From assembly GCF_030732985.1 (NCBI RefSeq), contig NZ_JASHJX010000014.1:17086-81085 (forward strand): a stretch of 64,000 nucleotides of DNA, written 5' to 3'. A program made the position numbers and the translations under genes. This DNA comes from Nioella sp. MMSF_3534. Lineage in GTDB: Bacteria > Pseudomonadota > Alphaproteobacteria > Rhodobacterales > Rhodobacteraceae. The notes beneath the pieces are model-generated. The model had not been told where the DNA came from. It saw nothing but the letters and a program-made list of their open reading frames with translations, and ran no database searches. Within the stretch, counting starts at the first letter, position 1; the number at the start of each line of letters is the position of its first letter. Below are positions 44,774 through 53,582 of this stretch, in pieces.

Positions 44774-44787
44774 TGAACATCTGTTCA
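44774..44787. promoter_or_regulatory. Palindrome before the TetR gene, probable operator
   Basis: TGAACATCTGTTCA: perfect 6-bp arms around two bases, 29 bases before the TetR start and 86 bases before the lipoprotein gene on the other strand. This is a typical position for TetR self-repression and could affect both directions. Confidence 0.6.
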
Positions 44788-44816
44788 TATCGGGTGGGCA
44801 GCGCTAGGGTGCTGAC

Positions 44817-45398
44817 ATGGCACGCAAACAAGGCTCACATGCGGAAACCACCGGTCCCAAGGTCCGCGATGCCGCGCTGAAACTGTTCGCGCGGCATGGC
44901 TTTGCCGCCGTCTCCATGCGCCAGATCGCCAAGGAGGTGGGGGTGCAGGCCGGGGCGCTCTATCTCTACACGCCGGACAAGCAGTCGCTTCTGTTCGAAC
45001 TGATGCGCGATCACATGGACCATCTGCTGAGCCATTGGCAGGTGCCCGACGGCCCGCCGCTGGAACAGCTGGAAGACTTCTGCCGCCACCATATCCGCTA
45101 TCACCTCGACCGGCCGGAGCTGGTCTTCATCGCCTATATGGAACTGCGCAACCTGGAGCCGGAAAACTTCGCCGTGATCGAAACGCTGCGGCGGCAATAT
45201 GAGGACCGGCTGCAGGGGATCTTGCAGCGTGGCCAACAAAGCGGTGCCTTTGCTGTCGCGGATAGCAAGCTGGCTACAATGGCGATCATCGCGATGCTGA
45301 CCGGGGTCAACACCTGGTACCGTGAAGGCGGGCGTCTGGCGCGCGCCGATGTGGAAGGCATCTACTGGGACATGGTCCGCAAATCCGTGGCCGCCTGA
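44817..45398 (+). CDS. TetR-family transcriptional regulator
   Basis: Regulator of 193 residues. The N-terminal helix-turn-helix reads VRDAALKLFARHGFAAVSMRQIAKEVGVQAGALYLYTPDKQSLL. The all-helical C-terminal ligand domain has a TetR_C-like pattern (FIAYMELRNLEPENFAVIETLRRQYEDRLQGILQRGQQ). It precedes the creatinase-like and nitrilase genes on the same strand by 109 bases. A palindromic site lies in its upstream region. Its targets are probably the two genes downstream and itself. In Rhodobacteraceae, TetR proteins of this look are also found in fatty-acid or CoA-ester control, so the assignment is open. Confidence 0.9.
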   Translation: MARKQGSHAETTGPKVRDAALKLFARHGFAAVSMRQIAKEVGVQAGALYLYTPDKQSLLFELMRDHMDHLLSHWQVPDGPPLEQLEDFCRHHIRYHLDRPELVFIAYMELRNLEPENFAVIETLRRQYEDRLQGILQRGQQSGAFAVADSKLATMAIIAMLTGVNTWYREGGRLARADVEGIYWDMVRKSVAA

Positions 45399-45507
45399 AG
45401 GTCGGGCGTGGCGCGGCTTGTCCCTGAGCGACACGGAAAGGCCGCGATTTGGCATGCATCCGTCTGTGACGCACGCAGGCTGGTCAATAGCCAACAGGGG
45501 GACGAGA

Positions 45508-46668
45508 ATGCTCGATGAAGCCAAAGACAGACACGCGCGGTTCCAGCAGAAACTGGCCGATGCCGGGATCGAGGTGGCGCTGATCACGGATGAAGCCTCG
45601 ATCGGCTATCTGGCCGGGTTCTGGGGGTATCTGTCGGTGGAATTCGGACGGCCCACGGCGCTGGTGGTTCGGCCAGATGCAGCGCCTGTCGTCGTCACGC
45701 CACTGATGGAAAGCGAGATGGTGGGCGCCATGACCTGGGTCGAGGATATCGTGACCTGGGAGGATATGGGCAACACTCACTGGGTGCATGTTCTACCGAC
45801 GGTGTTGGGGGATGCAAGCCGCGTGGCGGTCGAAAAGGGCACGCTGCCAGCGCCGCTGCGAAACTGGTTCGACGACCAGATGCCGGGGACCGAGCTGACC
45901 GATGTCTCGCCCATTCTGGGCGCAATGCGGATGATCAAGTCGCCCGCCGAGATCGAGGTGATGCGCCAGGCAGGCCAGATCGCGGGGGCGATGATGGGGG
46001 CGGCGCATGGGGCTCTGGCCGCAGACGTGCCGGAATACGAGGCCGCTTTGGCCGTGATCGACGCGGGCACCCGCAAGGCTGCGGGCTTCCTGACCGACAG
46101 GGGGTGGGAGGCCTTCGTCTCGCCGATGATCCAGGGGTTGCAGATCATGCAATCGGGCAGCGACACCTCGATGGTGCACCGCCGCGCCAGCGTGAAGCGG
46201 CTTGCCCCCGGCGACCCGGTCTATTTCTGCTTCTGCAACATGGCGCAGTTCAAGCTCTACAAGCTCGGCTTCGACCGGATGTTCTTCATCGAACACGCCA
46301 GCGATGACGCGATCCGGGTGCAGCAGGCGGCGATCGACGCGCAGCAGGCGGCGATTGCGGCGATCCGGCCGGGGGTGACGGCGGAAAGCGTGGCGGAGGC
46401 CGCGAACGAGGTTTATCGCGCGCGCGGCTACGAGACCGGCTATCGCACCGGGCGCTCCATCGGGATGAGCTATCTGGAAGCGCCGGAGCTGAAGGCGGGC
46501 GACCGGACGGTGCTGCAACCGGGGATGACCTTTGCCGTGGATGGCGGGATTTCTCTGGACGGGCAGTGCGGCGGGCGGATCGGGGATTCCGTCGTGGTGA
46601 CGGAGACGGGCTGCGACTACCTGACGGACTACCCGCGCGAGATCCTCTATTCGGGACAGCTGCCGTGA
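45508..46668 (+). CDS. Creatinase-like M24 protein lacking peptidase metal ligands
   Basis: A 386-residue member of the M24 (creatinase/prolidase) fold. The ATG at 45508 follows AGGGGGACGAG. The five metal ligands of active peptidases are replaced: the first region reads VYFCFCNMAQFKLYKLGFDRMFF, the His motif is YRTGRSIGMSY and the Glu motifs are TFAVDGGISL and GGRIGDSVVVTE. A His that lines up with creatinase's catalytic His is kept (DTSMVHRRAS), so a metal-free hydrolase like creatinase is possible. Length matches creatinase and ectoine hydrolase (about 390-400). The nitrilase gene overlaps its end (GTGA), so the two probably act in series on an amide-containing compound. Substrate unknown. 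Confidence 0.85.
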   Translation: MLDEAKDRHARFQQKLADAGIEVALITDEASIGYLAGFWGYLSVEFGRPTALVVRPDAAPVVVTPLMESEMVGAMTWVEDIVTWEDMGNTHWVHVLPTVLGDASRVAVEKGTLPAPLRNWFDDQMPGTELTDVSPILGAMRMIKSPAEIEVMRQAGQIAGAMMGAAHGALAADVPEYEAALAVIDAGTRKAAGFLTDRGWEAFVSPMIQGLQIMQSGSDTSMVHRRASVKRLAPGDPVYFCFCNMAQFKLYKLGFDRMFFIEHASDDAIRVQQAAIDAQQAAIAAIRPGVTAESVAEAANEVYRARGYETGYRTGRSIGMSYLEAPELKAGDRTVLQPGMTFAVDGGISLDGQCGGRIGDSVVVTETGCDYLTDYPREILYSGQLP

Positions 46669-47447
46669 GGGCGGGCATCTGGCAGAGCGACGGGGCGGGG
46701 CTGATGGCGGCGGAGCGGCTGGCGCGGCTGGAGGCGGCGATTGCGGGGCAGGGGCTCGACGTTGTGCTCTGCCCGGAGCTTTTCGCCTGCGGCTATCACA
46801 TCGGGGACGATATTGCCCGGCTGGCGGAACCGGCGGAGGGGCCTTTCGCGCAGGCTGTGCAGGCGATGGCGGCGCGCACCGGGACGGCGGTGCTCTATGG
46901 CTATGCGGAGCGGGACGGCGACAAGGTCTACAATTCCGCGCAACTGGTGGGGCCGGATGGGCCCATTGCCCATCACCGCAAGCTGGTGATCCCGCCGGGG
47001 CCGGAAACCGGGCGCTTTGCCGAAGGGCAGGGTTGCGCGGTGTTCGACTTCGGGGGCCTGCGCTGCGCGATCCTCATTTGCTACGACGCGGAATTCCCGG
47101 AGGGCCCGCGCGCGGCGGCGCTGGCGGGGGCGGAGGTGCTGTTCGTGCCGACAGCGTTATCGGATCAGTGGGGAAACGTGTCGCGCGAGGTGATGCCGGC
47201 ACGCGGCTTCGAGAACGGGTTTTGGCTGCTCTATGCCAACCATTCGGGCGCGGAAAACGGGCTGTCCTATTATGGCGGCAGCCGGATCGTGGGGCCGGTG
47301 GGGCAGAGCGTGGCTGTGGCCGGGGATGGACCCGAGTTGATCGCGGCACAGCTGGATGCTGCGGCGGTGCGGGCGGCGCGGGCGCGGTTGCCCTATCTGG
47401 CGGATCGGGAAGGGTTGTTGGCGCGATTGTCAGGGGCAGGCGCGTAG
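46665..47447 (+). CDS. Carbon-nitrogen hydrolase (nitrilase superfamily)
   Basis: Amidase/carbamoylase-type enzyme of 260 residues with the full Glu-Lys-Cys triad: Glu in DVVLCPELFACGYH, Lys in IAHHRKLVIPPGPE and Cys in RCAILICYDAEFPEGPRAAAL. The start is GTG at 46665, overlapping the stop of the creatinase-like gene by four bases; an ATG for the family N terminus is absent. The likely reaction is hydrolysis of an amide or N-carbamoyl compound. If the upstream protein acts like creatinase, a ureido or amide product could be handled here. The TetR gene upstream is the probable controller. Confidence 0.9.
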   Translation: MRAGIWQSDGAGLMAAERLARLEAAIAGQGLDVVLCPELFACGYHIGDDIARLAEPAEGPFAQAVQAMAARTGTAVLYGYAERDGDKVYNSAQLVGPDGPIAHHRKLVIPPGPETGRFAEGQGCAVFDFGGLRCAILICYDAEFPEGPRAAALAGAEVLFVPTALSDQWGNVSREVMPARGFENGFWLLYANHSGAENGLSYYGGSRIVGPVGQSVAVAGDGPELIAAQLDAAAVRAARARLPYLADREGLLARLSGAGA

Positions 47448-47752
47448 TTCAACCGGTTTCGCCGACTGCGTCGCCGACCCGGGGAGCGGCCCTCCTCAAC
47501 CCCCGGCTGACGCCGGAGGCCTCGTCGGTCCGCGTTGCCACGAGGATGTGGCGCGGGAGTCGTGTCTGAGTTGCCGGACGGGTATCTGGTGCGGGTGGGA
47601 TGCCTCCGGCGGAGGTATTTCCGGCCAAGATGAAACCATGACGTTCAGAGACGTGAGCCGCAAAAGCGGGAGGCTGTCGCGAAGAGACGGGGACAGCACA
47701 AAGGGCCACCCCGGATCGGGAGCGGCCCTTTGTCTGATGCGGTAAGCTGCAC
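47448..47752. other. Gene-free 305-base stretch with a palindrome
   Basis: No gene is supported here. A perfect palindrome CCTCCGGCGGAGG sits at 47603-47615, followed by TATTTCCGGCCAAGATGAAA. From memory, this combination resembles a short extragenic repeat found in many copies in Rhodobacteraceae genomes, but only one copy is in this window. The right part holds the glyA terminator. Confidence 0.5.
47700..47731 (-). terminator. Terminator of glyA
   Basis: Arms AAAGGGCC (47700-47707) and GGCCCTTT (47724-47731) form a stem 22 bases after the glyA stop, with further pairing inside. The following minus-strand bases are TGTGCTG, so the T run is weak. Confidence 0.55.
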
Positions 47753-49048
47753 TCAGAGATCGGGGTAGAGCGGGAAGCGGGCGCAGAGCGCGGCCACTTC
47801 GGCCTTCACCTTTTCCTCGACCTCTGCATTGCCCTCTTCGCCATTGGCGGCCAGCCCGTCGACCACTTCGACGATCCAGTCCGCGATCTGGCGGAACTCG
47901 GCCTCGCCGAAGCCTCGGGTGGTGCCTGCGGGCGTACCGAGGCGGATGCCCGAGGTGATGGTGGGCTTTTCGGGATCGAAGGGGATGCCGTTCTTGTTGC
48001 AGGTGATGTGTGCGCGGCCCAGGGCCTTCTCGGTCGCGTTGCCCTTCACGCCCTTGGGGCGCAGGTCGACCAGCATCACATGGGTGTCGGTGCCGCCGGT
48101 GACGATATCGAGCCCGCCCTTCATCAGCTGATCGGCCAGCGCCACGGCATTGGCACGCACCTGTTGCTGGTAGGCCTTGAACTCGGGGCGCAGCGCCTCG
48201 CCGAAGGCCACGGCCTTGCCTGCGATCACATGCATGAGCGGGCCGCCCTGGATGCCGGGGAAGATGGCGGAGTTGACTTTCTTGGCGATGGTTTCGTCGT
48301 TGGTGACGATCATGCCGCCGCGGGGCCCGCGCAGGGTTTTATGTGTGGTGGTGGTGGCGACATCCGCATGGGGGAAGGGCGAGGGGTGTTCGCCCGCCGC
48401 CACGAGGCCCGCGAAATGGGCCATGTCGACCATCAGGTAGGCACCGACGCTGTCGGCGATTTCGCGGAACTTGGCGAAGTCGATCTGGCGCGGGATGGCC
48501 GAGCCGCCGGCGATGATCAGCTTGGGCTGGTGTTCGGTGGCAAGGGCCTGCACCTGGTCGTAGTCGATCAGGTTGTCCTGCTGACGCACGCCGTACTGGA
48601 TGGCGTTGAACCACTTGCCCGACTGGTTGGGCCGTGCGCCGTGGGTCAGGTGCCCGCCGGCATCGAGGCTCATGCCCAGGATCGTGTCGCCGGGCTGCAG
48701 CAGCGCCGTGAAGACACCCTGGTTGGCCTGGGAACCGGAATTGGGCTGCACATTGGCATATTCACAGCCGAAAAGCTGCTTGGCGCGGTCGATGGCCAGA
48801 TCTTCGGCGATGTCCACGAACTGGCAGCCGCCGTAGTAGCGACGACCCGGATAGCCCTCGGCATATTTGTTGGTCATCACCGAGCCCTGCGCTTCCATAA
48901 CTGCACGGCTGACGATGTTTTCGGAGGCAATCAGCTCGATCTCGTCGCGCTGACGGCCAAGCTCCTTGGTGATGGCACCGAAGATTTCCGGGTCACGGGT
49001 GGCGAGGGTTTCGGTGAAGAAACCAGCGTCGCGGTGGGGCGCGGTCAT
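47753..49048 (-). CDS. glyA: Serine hydroxymethyltransferase
   Basis: PLP enzyme that converts serine and tetrahydrofolate to glycine and 5,10-methylene-tetrahydrofolate. 431 residues, usual for alphaproteobacterial GlyA. Motifs: [24 protein letters not shown] near residue 55, and the PLP-lysine site [19 protein letters not shown] around residue 235. The C-terminal domain is complete. A 205-base gap with probable promoters separates it from the divergent NAD kinase gene. It gives one-carbon units and links to glycine and sarcosine use, which may matter for the methylated amines imported elsewhere in this window. Confidence 0.97.
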   Translation of the reverse strand: MTAPHRDAGFFTETLATRDPEIFGAITKELGRQRDEIELIASENIVSRAVMEAQGSVMTNKYAEGYPGRRYYGGCQFVDIAEDLAIDRAKQLFGCEYANVQPNSGSQANQGVFTALLQPGDTILGMSLDAGGHLTHGARPNQSGKWFNAIQYGVRQQDNLIDYDQVQALATEHQPKLIIAGGSAIPRQIDFAKFREIADSVGAYLMVDMAHFAGLVAAGEHPSPFPHADVATTTTHKTLRGPRGGMIVTNDETIAKKVNSAIFPGIQGGPLMHVIAGKAVAFGEALRPEFKAYQQQVRANAVALADQLMKGGLDIVTGGTDTHVMLVDLRPKGVKGNATEKALGRAHITCNKNGIPFDPEKPTITSGIRLGTPAGTTRGFGEAEFRQIADWIVEVVDGLAANGEEGNAEVEEKVKAEVAALCARFPLYPDL

Positions 49049-49253
49049 GGCCTGTCTCCCTTACTGAAGGCGATGAGGGTCGTTTGGCTGCATCTATCCA
49101 AAGCAGGCGGGGCAAGGAAGCCCGGAAACCGGCGCATTTCGTCTCAGGAACGTCCACTATCGGAAACTTCACGGACGTCGCGGGCGAATCCGGGATTGAG
49201 TTTCCAACCGTCACGGGTGAACACTGGCAGAACCCAGACCCGCCGGAGACGCC

Positions 49254-50021
49254 ATGCCCGCCGCCCGTAACATCAGCTTTCTTGCCTCTGACGCCCCGAT
49301 CGCGCAGGAGGCACAGGCGCGGCTGGCTGCAAGGTATGGTCAGCACGATCCGGGCGAGGCCGACGTGATCGTGGCGCTTGGGGGCGACGGGTTCATGCTG
49401 TCGACGCTGCATGGAACGCAGGATCTGGACGCGCCGGTATACGGGATGAACCGGGGCACGGTCGGGTTCCTGATGAATGAATATGCCGAGGACGGGCTGA
49501 TCGACCGGCTGGAAGCGGCGGAAGAGGCGGTGATCAATCCGCTGCATATGAAGGCTGTGGGGTCCGACGGAACCGTGACGGAGGCACTGGCGATCAACGA
49601 GGTCAGCCTGTTGCGCGCCGGGCCCCAGGCGGCGCGGTTGCAGATCTGGGTCGATGGCCGCATGCGGATGGAGGAGCTGGTCTGCGACGGGGCGCTTGTC
49701 TGCACGCCGGCGGGATCGACCGCCTACAACTATTCCGCGCATGGTCCGATTTTGCCCATTGGCTCGGACGTGTTGGCGCTGACGGCGATGGCGGCGTTCC
49801 GGCCCCGGCGCTGGCGCGGGGCGCTGTTGCCCAAGAACGCAGTCGTTCGGTTCGATGTGCTGGACCATGACAAGAGGCCGGTGATGGCCGATGCCGACAG
49901 CCGGTCGGTCGAAAACGTTGTCTCTGTTGAAATCCGGTCCGACCCCGAGATCGGGCATCGCATCCTGTTCGATCCCGGTCACGGTCTGGAAGAACGGCTG
50001 ATCCGAGAGCAATTCGCGTGA
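49254..50021 (+). CDS. nadK: NAD kinase
   Basis: ATP-dependent phosphorylation of NAD to NADP, 255 residues. Conserved parts are [17 protein letters not shown] (GGDG motif), the [13 protein letters not shown] segment, [10 protein letters not shown] (NE motif) and [23 protein letters not shown]. At 255 residues it is on the short side but complete, as usual for alphaproteobacteria. It stands between glyA (divergent) and the NADP-linked malic enzyme gene downstream, which uses its product. Confidence 0.94.
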   Translation: MPAARNISFLASDAPIAQEAQARLAARYGQHDPGEADVIVALGGDGFMLSTLHGTQDLDAPVYGMNRGTVGFLMNEYAEDGLIDRLEAAEEAVINPLHMKAVGSDGTVTEALAINEVSLLRAGPQAARLQIWVDGRMRMEELVCDGALVCTPAGSTAYNYSAHGPILPIGSDVLALTAMAAFRPRRWRGALLPKNAVVRFDVLDHDKRPVMADADSRSVENVVSVEIRSDPEIGHRILFDPGHGLEERLIREQFA

Positions 50022-50067
50022 CGCGATCCGCGACGTTGGACCGCCTTTTCGCTTGCTGCGGAATATA

Positions 50068-50081
50068 GTTTAACGTTAAAC
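50068..50081. promoter_or_regulatory. Perfect palindrome upstream of maeB, probable operator
   Basis: GTTTAACGTTAAAC is a perfect 14-bp palindrome, 22 bases before the maeB ATG and 46 bases after the NAD kinase stop. Its position close to the start suggests a repressor site for carbon-source control. The regulator is unknown. Confidence 0.6.
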
Positions 50082-50103
50082 AAGTTTCCGGGAGGCCCAA
50101 TTC

Positions 50104-52383
50104 ATGACCGATGACAAACACGACGCATTCCGCCAGGGGGCGCTCGACTACCACGAGTTCCCCAAGCCCGGTAAGCTGGAAATCCGCGCCACCAAGCCGC
50201 TGGCCAATGGCCGCGATCTGGCCCGCGCCTACAGCCCCGGCGTGGCAGAGGCCTGTGTCGAGATCAAGCGCGACCCGGCCGAGGCGTCCCGCTATACCGC
50301 GCGCGGCAATCTGGTGGCGGTCGTGTCGAACGGAACCGCCGTTCTGGGGCTTGGCAATATCGGTGCGCTGGCCTCCAAGCCGGTGATGGAGGGTAAGGCC
50401 GTCCTCTTCAAGAAATTCGCCAATGTGGATTGCTTCGATATCGAGGTGAACGAGCCCGACCCCTACAAGCTGGCCGAAATCGTCTGCGCGTTGGAGCCGA
50501 CCTTCGGCGCGATCAACCTTGAAGACATCAAGGCCCCCGATTGCTTCATCGTCGAGAAGATCTGCCGCGAGCGTATGGGTATTCCCGTCTTCCACGACGA
50601 CCAGCACGGCACCGCCATCGTTGTGGGGGCTGCGGCCACCAACGCGCTGCATCTTGCGGGCAAGAAATTCGAGGACATCAAGGTTGTGTCCACTGGTGGC
50701 GGGGCGGCGGGGATTGCCTGTCTCAACATGCTGTTGAAACTGGGCGTGAAGCGCGAAAACGTGTGGCTCTGCGATATTCACGGGCTGGTCTATGAGGGCC
50801 GAGCAGAGGACATGACCCCGCAGAAGGCGGACTATGCCCAGAAAAGCGCCCTGCGCACGCTGGATGACGTGATTGACGGGGCGGACCTGTTTCTGGGCCT
50901 CTCCGGTCCCGGCGTTCTGAAGGCCGCGATGGTGGCCAAGATGGCCAAGCAGCCCATTGTCTTCGCGCTGGCGAACCCGACGCCCGAGATCTTGCCTGAT
51001 GATGTCCGCAGCGTCGCGCCTGATGCGATCATTGCCACGGGGCGCAGCGATTTTCCAAATCAGGTCAATAACGTACTCTGTTTTCCCTTCATTTTTAGGG
51101 GGGCGCTTGATGTGGGAGCGACCGAGATCAACGACGCCATGCAGATCGGCTGCGTCGAGGGCATCGCGGAACTCGCCCGCGCGACCACCAGCGCCGAGGC
51201 GGCAGCGGCCTACAAGGGGGAGCAACTGACCTTCGGGGCGGATTACCTGATCCCCAAACCTTTCGACCCGCGCCTGATCGGGGTGGTGGCCAGTTCCGTT
51301 GCCAGGGCGGCGATGGACAGTGGCGTTGCGACGCGCCCGCTGGAGGACTTTGACGCCTATCGGGAAAAACTGAACCAGTCGGTCTTTCGCTCTGCCCTGA
51401 TCATGCGCCCGGTGTTCGAGGCAGCAGGCTCTACAACCCGCAAGCTCGTCTTTGCCGAGGGCGAGGATGAGCGGGTTCTGCGCGCCGCACAGGCCATGCT
51501 GGAGGAGATGACCGACACGCCCACTCTGATCGGTCGCCCGGAAGTGGTGCAGATGCGGATCGAGCGCGCGGGTCTGACCATTCGCCCCGACCGCGATTTC
51601 GAGCTGATCAACCCCGAAAGCGACCACCGCTATCGCGACTACTGGCAGAGCTACCTCGAAAAGATGCAGCGCCGGGGGGTCACGCCCGATCTGGCCCGCG
51701 CCATCATGCGCACCAACACGACCGCGATCGGGGCGGTCGCGGTTCAGCGCGGCGAGGCGGATTCGCTGATCTGCGGCACCTTCGGTCAGTATCTGTGGCA
51801 CCTGAACTATATCACCCAGCTTCTCAGCGATGGCGGGTTGCATCCGGTCGGGGCGCTCAGCCTGATGATCCTGGAGGACGGGCCGCTCTTCATCGCGGAT
51901 ACCCATGTGCACGCGGTGCCGACGCCACAGCAGATCGCCGAAACCGTGATCGGTGCGGCCCGCCATGTGCGCCGCTTCGGGGTGGAGCCTAAGATCGCGC
52001 TCTGTTCAGGCAGCCAGTTCGGCAATCTCGACAGTGACAGCGGCCGGCGGATGCGCGCGGCGCTGGAGATCCTCGACGGCATGGGGCTCGATTTCGTTTA
52101 TGAGGGCGAGATGCTGGCGGATGCCGCGCTCGACCCCGAGTTGAGAGAGCGGGTCTTCCCCGGCTGCCGACTCGAAGGGTCCGCCAACGCGCTGGTCTTT
52201 GCTTCAACCGATGCTGCAGGGGCGTCCCGTAACCTGTTGAAAGTCAAGGCAGGAGGGTTGGAGGTCGGTCCGATTCTGATGGGGATGGGCAACCGTGCCC
52301 ATATCGTCACACCCTCGATCACCGCGCGGGGGCTGTTGAACATCTCGGCCCTGGCCGGTACGCCGGTCCAGCACTACGGCTGA
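50104..52383 (+). CDS. maeB: NADP-dependent malic enzyme with C-terminal phosphotransacetylase-like domain
   Basis: Oxidative decarboxylation of malate to pyruvate with NADPH formation. The 759-residue chain has the malic enzyme part (1 to about 430) with YSPGVAEAC, the [21 protein letters not shown] metal/catalytic segment and a nucleotide-binding fold around [21 protein letters not shown]. The C-terminal third (about 430-759) is related to phosphotransacetylase ([21 protein letters not shown]) and in the MaeB family is regulatory, not catalytic. Together with ppsA it gives a route from C4 acids to phosphoenolpyruvate. A palindrome sits 22 bases before its start and a terminator follows. Confidence 0.96.
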   Translation: MTDDKHDAFRQGALDYHEFPKPGKLEIRATKPLANGRDLARAYSPGVAEACVEIKRDPAEASRYTARGNLVAVVSNGTAVLGLGNIGALASKPVMEGKAVLFKKFANVDCFDIEVNEPDPYKLAEIVCALEPTFGAINLEDIKAPDCFIVEKICRERMGIPVFHDDQHGTAIVVGAAATNALHLAGKKFEDIKVVSTGGGAAGIACLNMLLKLGVKRENVWLCDIHGLVYEGRAEDMTPQKADYAQKSALRTLDDVIDGADLFLGLSGPGVLKAAMVAKMAKQPIVFALANPTPEILPDDVRSVAPDAIIATGRSDFPNQVNNVLCFPFIFRGALDVGATEINDAMQIGCVEGIAELARATTSAEAAAAYKGEQLTFGADYLIPKPFDPRLIGVVASSVARAAMDSGVATRPLEDFDAYREKLNQSVFRSALIMRPVFEAAGSTTRKLVFAEGEDERVLRAAQAMLEEMTDTPTLIGRPEVVQMRIERAGLTIRPDRDFELINPESDHRYRDYWQSYLEKMQRRGVTPDLARAIMRTNTTAIGAVAVQRGEADSLICGTFGQYLWHLNYITQLLSDGGLHPVGALSLMILEDGPLFIADTHVHAVPTPQQIAETVIGAARHVRRFGVEPKIALCSGSQFGNLDSDSGRRMRAALEILDGMGLDFVYEGEMLADAALDPELRERVFPGCRLEGSANALVFASTDAAGASRNLLKVKAGGLEVGPILMGMGNRAHIVTPSITARGLLNISALAGTPVQHYG

Positions 52384-52417
52384 CAAACGCTTTCAATTCA
52401 AGTGGTTGCTTGCAGAG

Positions 52418-52453
52418 GGGCCAATCGCAGATCGCGGTTGGCCCTGTTCTTTT
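52418..52453 (+). terminator. Intrinsic terminator after maeB
   Basis: An 11-bp stem (52418-52428 with 52434-52444, one wobble pair) and AGATC loop, then TGTTCTTTT. It starts 34 bases after the maeB stop. Confidence 0.8.
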
Positions 52454-52540
52454 GCCTCGTGTGACTGTGGCGTGTTTGCATGATCGCAACGGCTCCTGCC
52501 CATTGGGCAAAATGGGGGGAGATTTCCGGAATCCGATGTG

Positions 52541-52587
52541 TTAACACTGGTTAATGACGCGTTAACGAAAGTTAAGCGATCGTTAAT
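52541..52587. promoter_or_regulatory. Five TTAA half-sites in helical phase upstream of the outer-membrane protein gene
   Basis: TTAA occurs at 52541, 52551, 52562, 52572 and 52583, each preceded by G, with steps of 10, 11, 10 and 11 bases. Two pairs (52551/52562 and 52572/52583) have the TTAA-N7-TTAA form of CtrA boxes. All five lie on one face of the helix, 69-115 bases before the ATG at 52656. Confidence 0.6.
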
Positions 52588-52655
52588 AATAACGTCGGGC
52601 GCCAAAAAACAGTCCGGCAGAGGCAACATAAGGTTTCACGAGGAGAAGCACTCCC

Positions 52656-53432
52656 ATGCCCAGACTCCATTCTGCTCTGGCAGCATCCGCTGCCATGGCC
52701 ACTCTCGTTGCGGCGCTTCCGGCGGCAGCGGATGGCCCCTCTCCGCAGGTGTCCCCCACCGTCTATGAACCGGCACCGGTTCAGCAGGTTTCCAACGATT
52801 TCTGGTCGGGCCTGTTCATCGGCGGTGCGCTTGGCATCGGCATTTCGCAGCACCAGTACAGCGGCAATTTCGATTCCGTCGACCGGCTCGAGTTCTCCCA
52901 TGATCTGGGCGAACATGGCGGCCTGGCGTCGATCCAGATCGGCTACACCTTCGCCATGTCGGAACGCACCTATGTGGGTGCAACCTTCGACTACACGATC
53001 TTCGATGTGAACGCGAATTCCCACATGCAGTATCTCGTGGGTGGCCAGCAGGTGACCATCGACCAGGAAATCACGCCCGAAAGCATGATGACCATCGGTG
53101 GCCGCGTCGGTGTTCTGGCCAACGAGAACACCCAGTTCTACGGCATGCTCGGCTGGTCGCGCGCCAGCTTCGGCGAGTCGCATAACTACAACGGCGGCGG
53201 CGTCCTGACCGGTCTGGCCAGCACGGCCTCGGGGTCTTACGAGGTGGATGGTGCGACCATCGGGATCGGTATGGAAACCCGCCTTGGCGACCGGACCTCG
53301 CTCGGGGTGGAATACCGCTACACCGATCTGGGCGATCAGACGATCTTCAGCTCCAATGTCGGCGGGATCTACTCGACCCAGACCTCGAATGCGGTGCAGC
53401 AGGTGCGGGTCGGTTTGAACATGCACTTCTGA
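52656..53432 (+). CDS. Outer-membrane beta-barrel protein
   Basis: A 258-residue OmpA-like/opacity-type barrel. It has a signal peptide (MPRLHSALAASAAMATLVAALPAAA), then FWSGLFIGGALGIGISQHQYSG at the first strand, repeated alternating strands rich in Gly, Tyr and Thr (IQIGYTFAMSERTYVGATFDYT), and a last strand QVRVGLNMHF ending in Phe, as required for barrel assembly. Eight strands are likely. The gene is single, with a striking array of phased TTAA repeats in front and a terminator after it. Role: structural surface protein or small porin. Confidence 0.88.
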   Translation: MPRLHSALAASAAMATLVAALPAAADGPSPQVSPTVYEPAPVQQVSNDFWSGLFIGGALGIGISQHQYSGNFDSVDRLEFSHDLGEHGGLASIQIGYTFAMSERTYVGATFDYTIFDVNANSHMQYLVGGQQVTIDQEITPESMMTIGGRVGVLANENTQFYGMLGWSRASFGESHNYNGGGVLTGLASTASGSYEVDGATIGIGMETRLGDRTSLGVEYRYTDLGDQTIFSSNVGGIYSTQTSNAVQQVRVGLNMHF

Positions 53433-53456
53433 TCCCGGTCAGTCGCGAGTTCTTGA

Positions 53457-53488
53457 CGGGGCGTCCTTTTGGGCGCCCCGTTGCTTTT
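53457..53488 (+). terminator. Intrinsic terminator after the outer-membrane protein gene
   Basis: A 10-bp stem CGGGGCGTCC (53457-53466) with GGGCGCCCCG (53471-53480), one wobble pair, TTTT loop, then TTGCTTTT. It begins 24 bases after the stop. Confidence 0.85.
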
Positions 53489-53582
53489 GCGGGGCTGCGT
53501 CAATGAAACCCTTTGTCTGACGGGGCAAGGGGATGTAGGTCGTGCCGCAGGGGAATGCAGGACATCTTTTGGAGGAGACGAC

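Noticed and set aside
45508..46668. Calling this M24 gene an active Xaa-Pro aminopeptidase
   Set aside because: The metal-ligand positions are replaced, unlike the M24 gene at 30504-31607, where all five are present.
49049..49253. Glycine riboswitch before glyA
   Set aside because: I looked for the paired glycine-aptamer pattern in the gap between glyA and NAD kinase and saw no convincing conserved core; a covariance-model search would be needed to exclude it.
49603..51966. 787-residue minus-strand open frame over maeB
   Set aside because: It lies antisense to a complete malic enzyme and part of NAD kinase. Its sequence is His/Arg/Gly-rich without family motifs, typical of an open frame created by G+C-rich codon bias.
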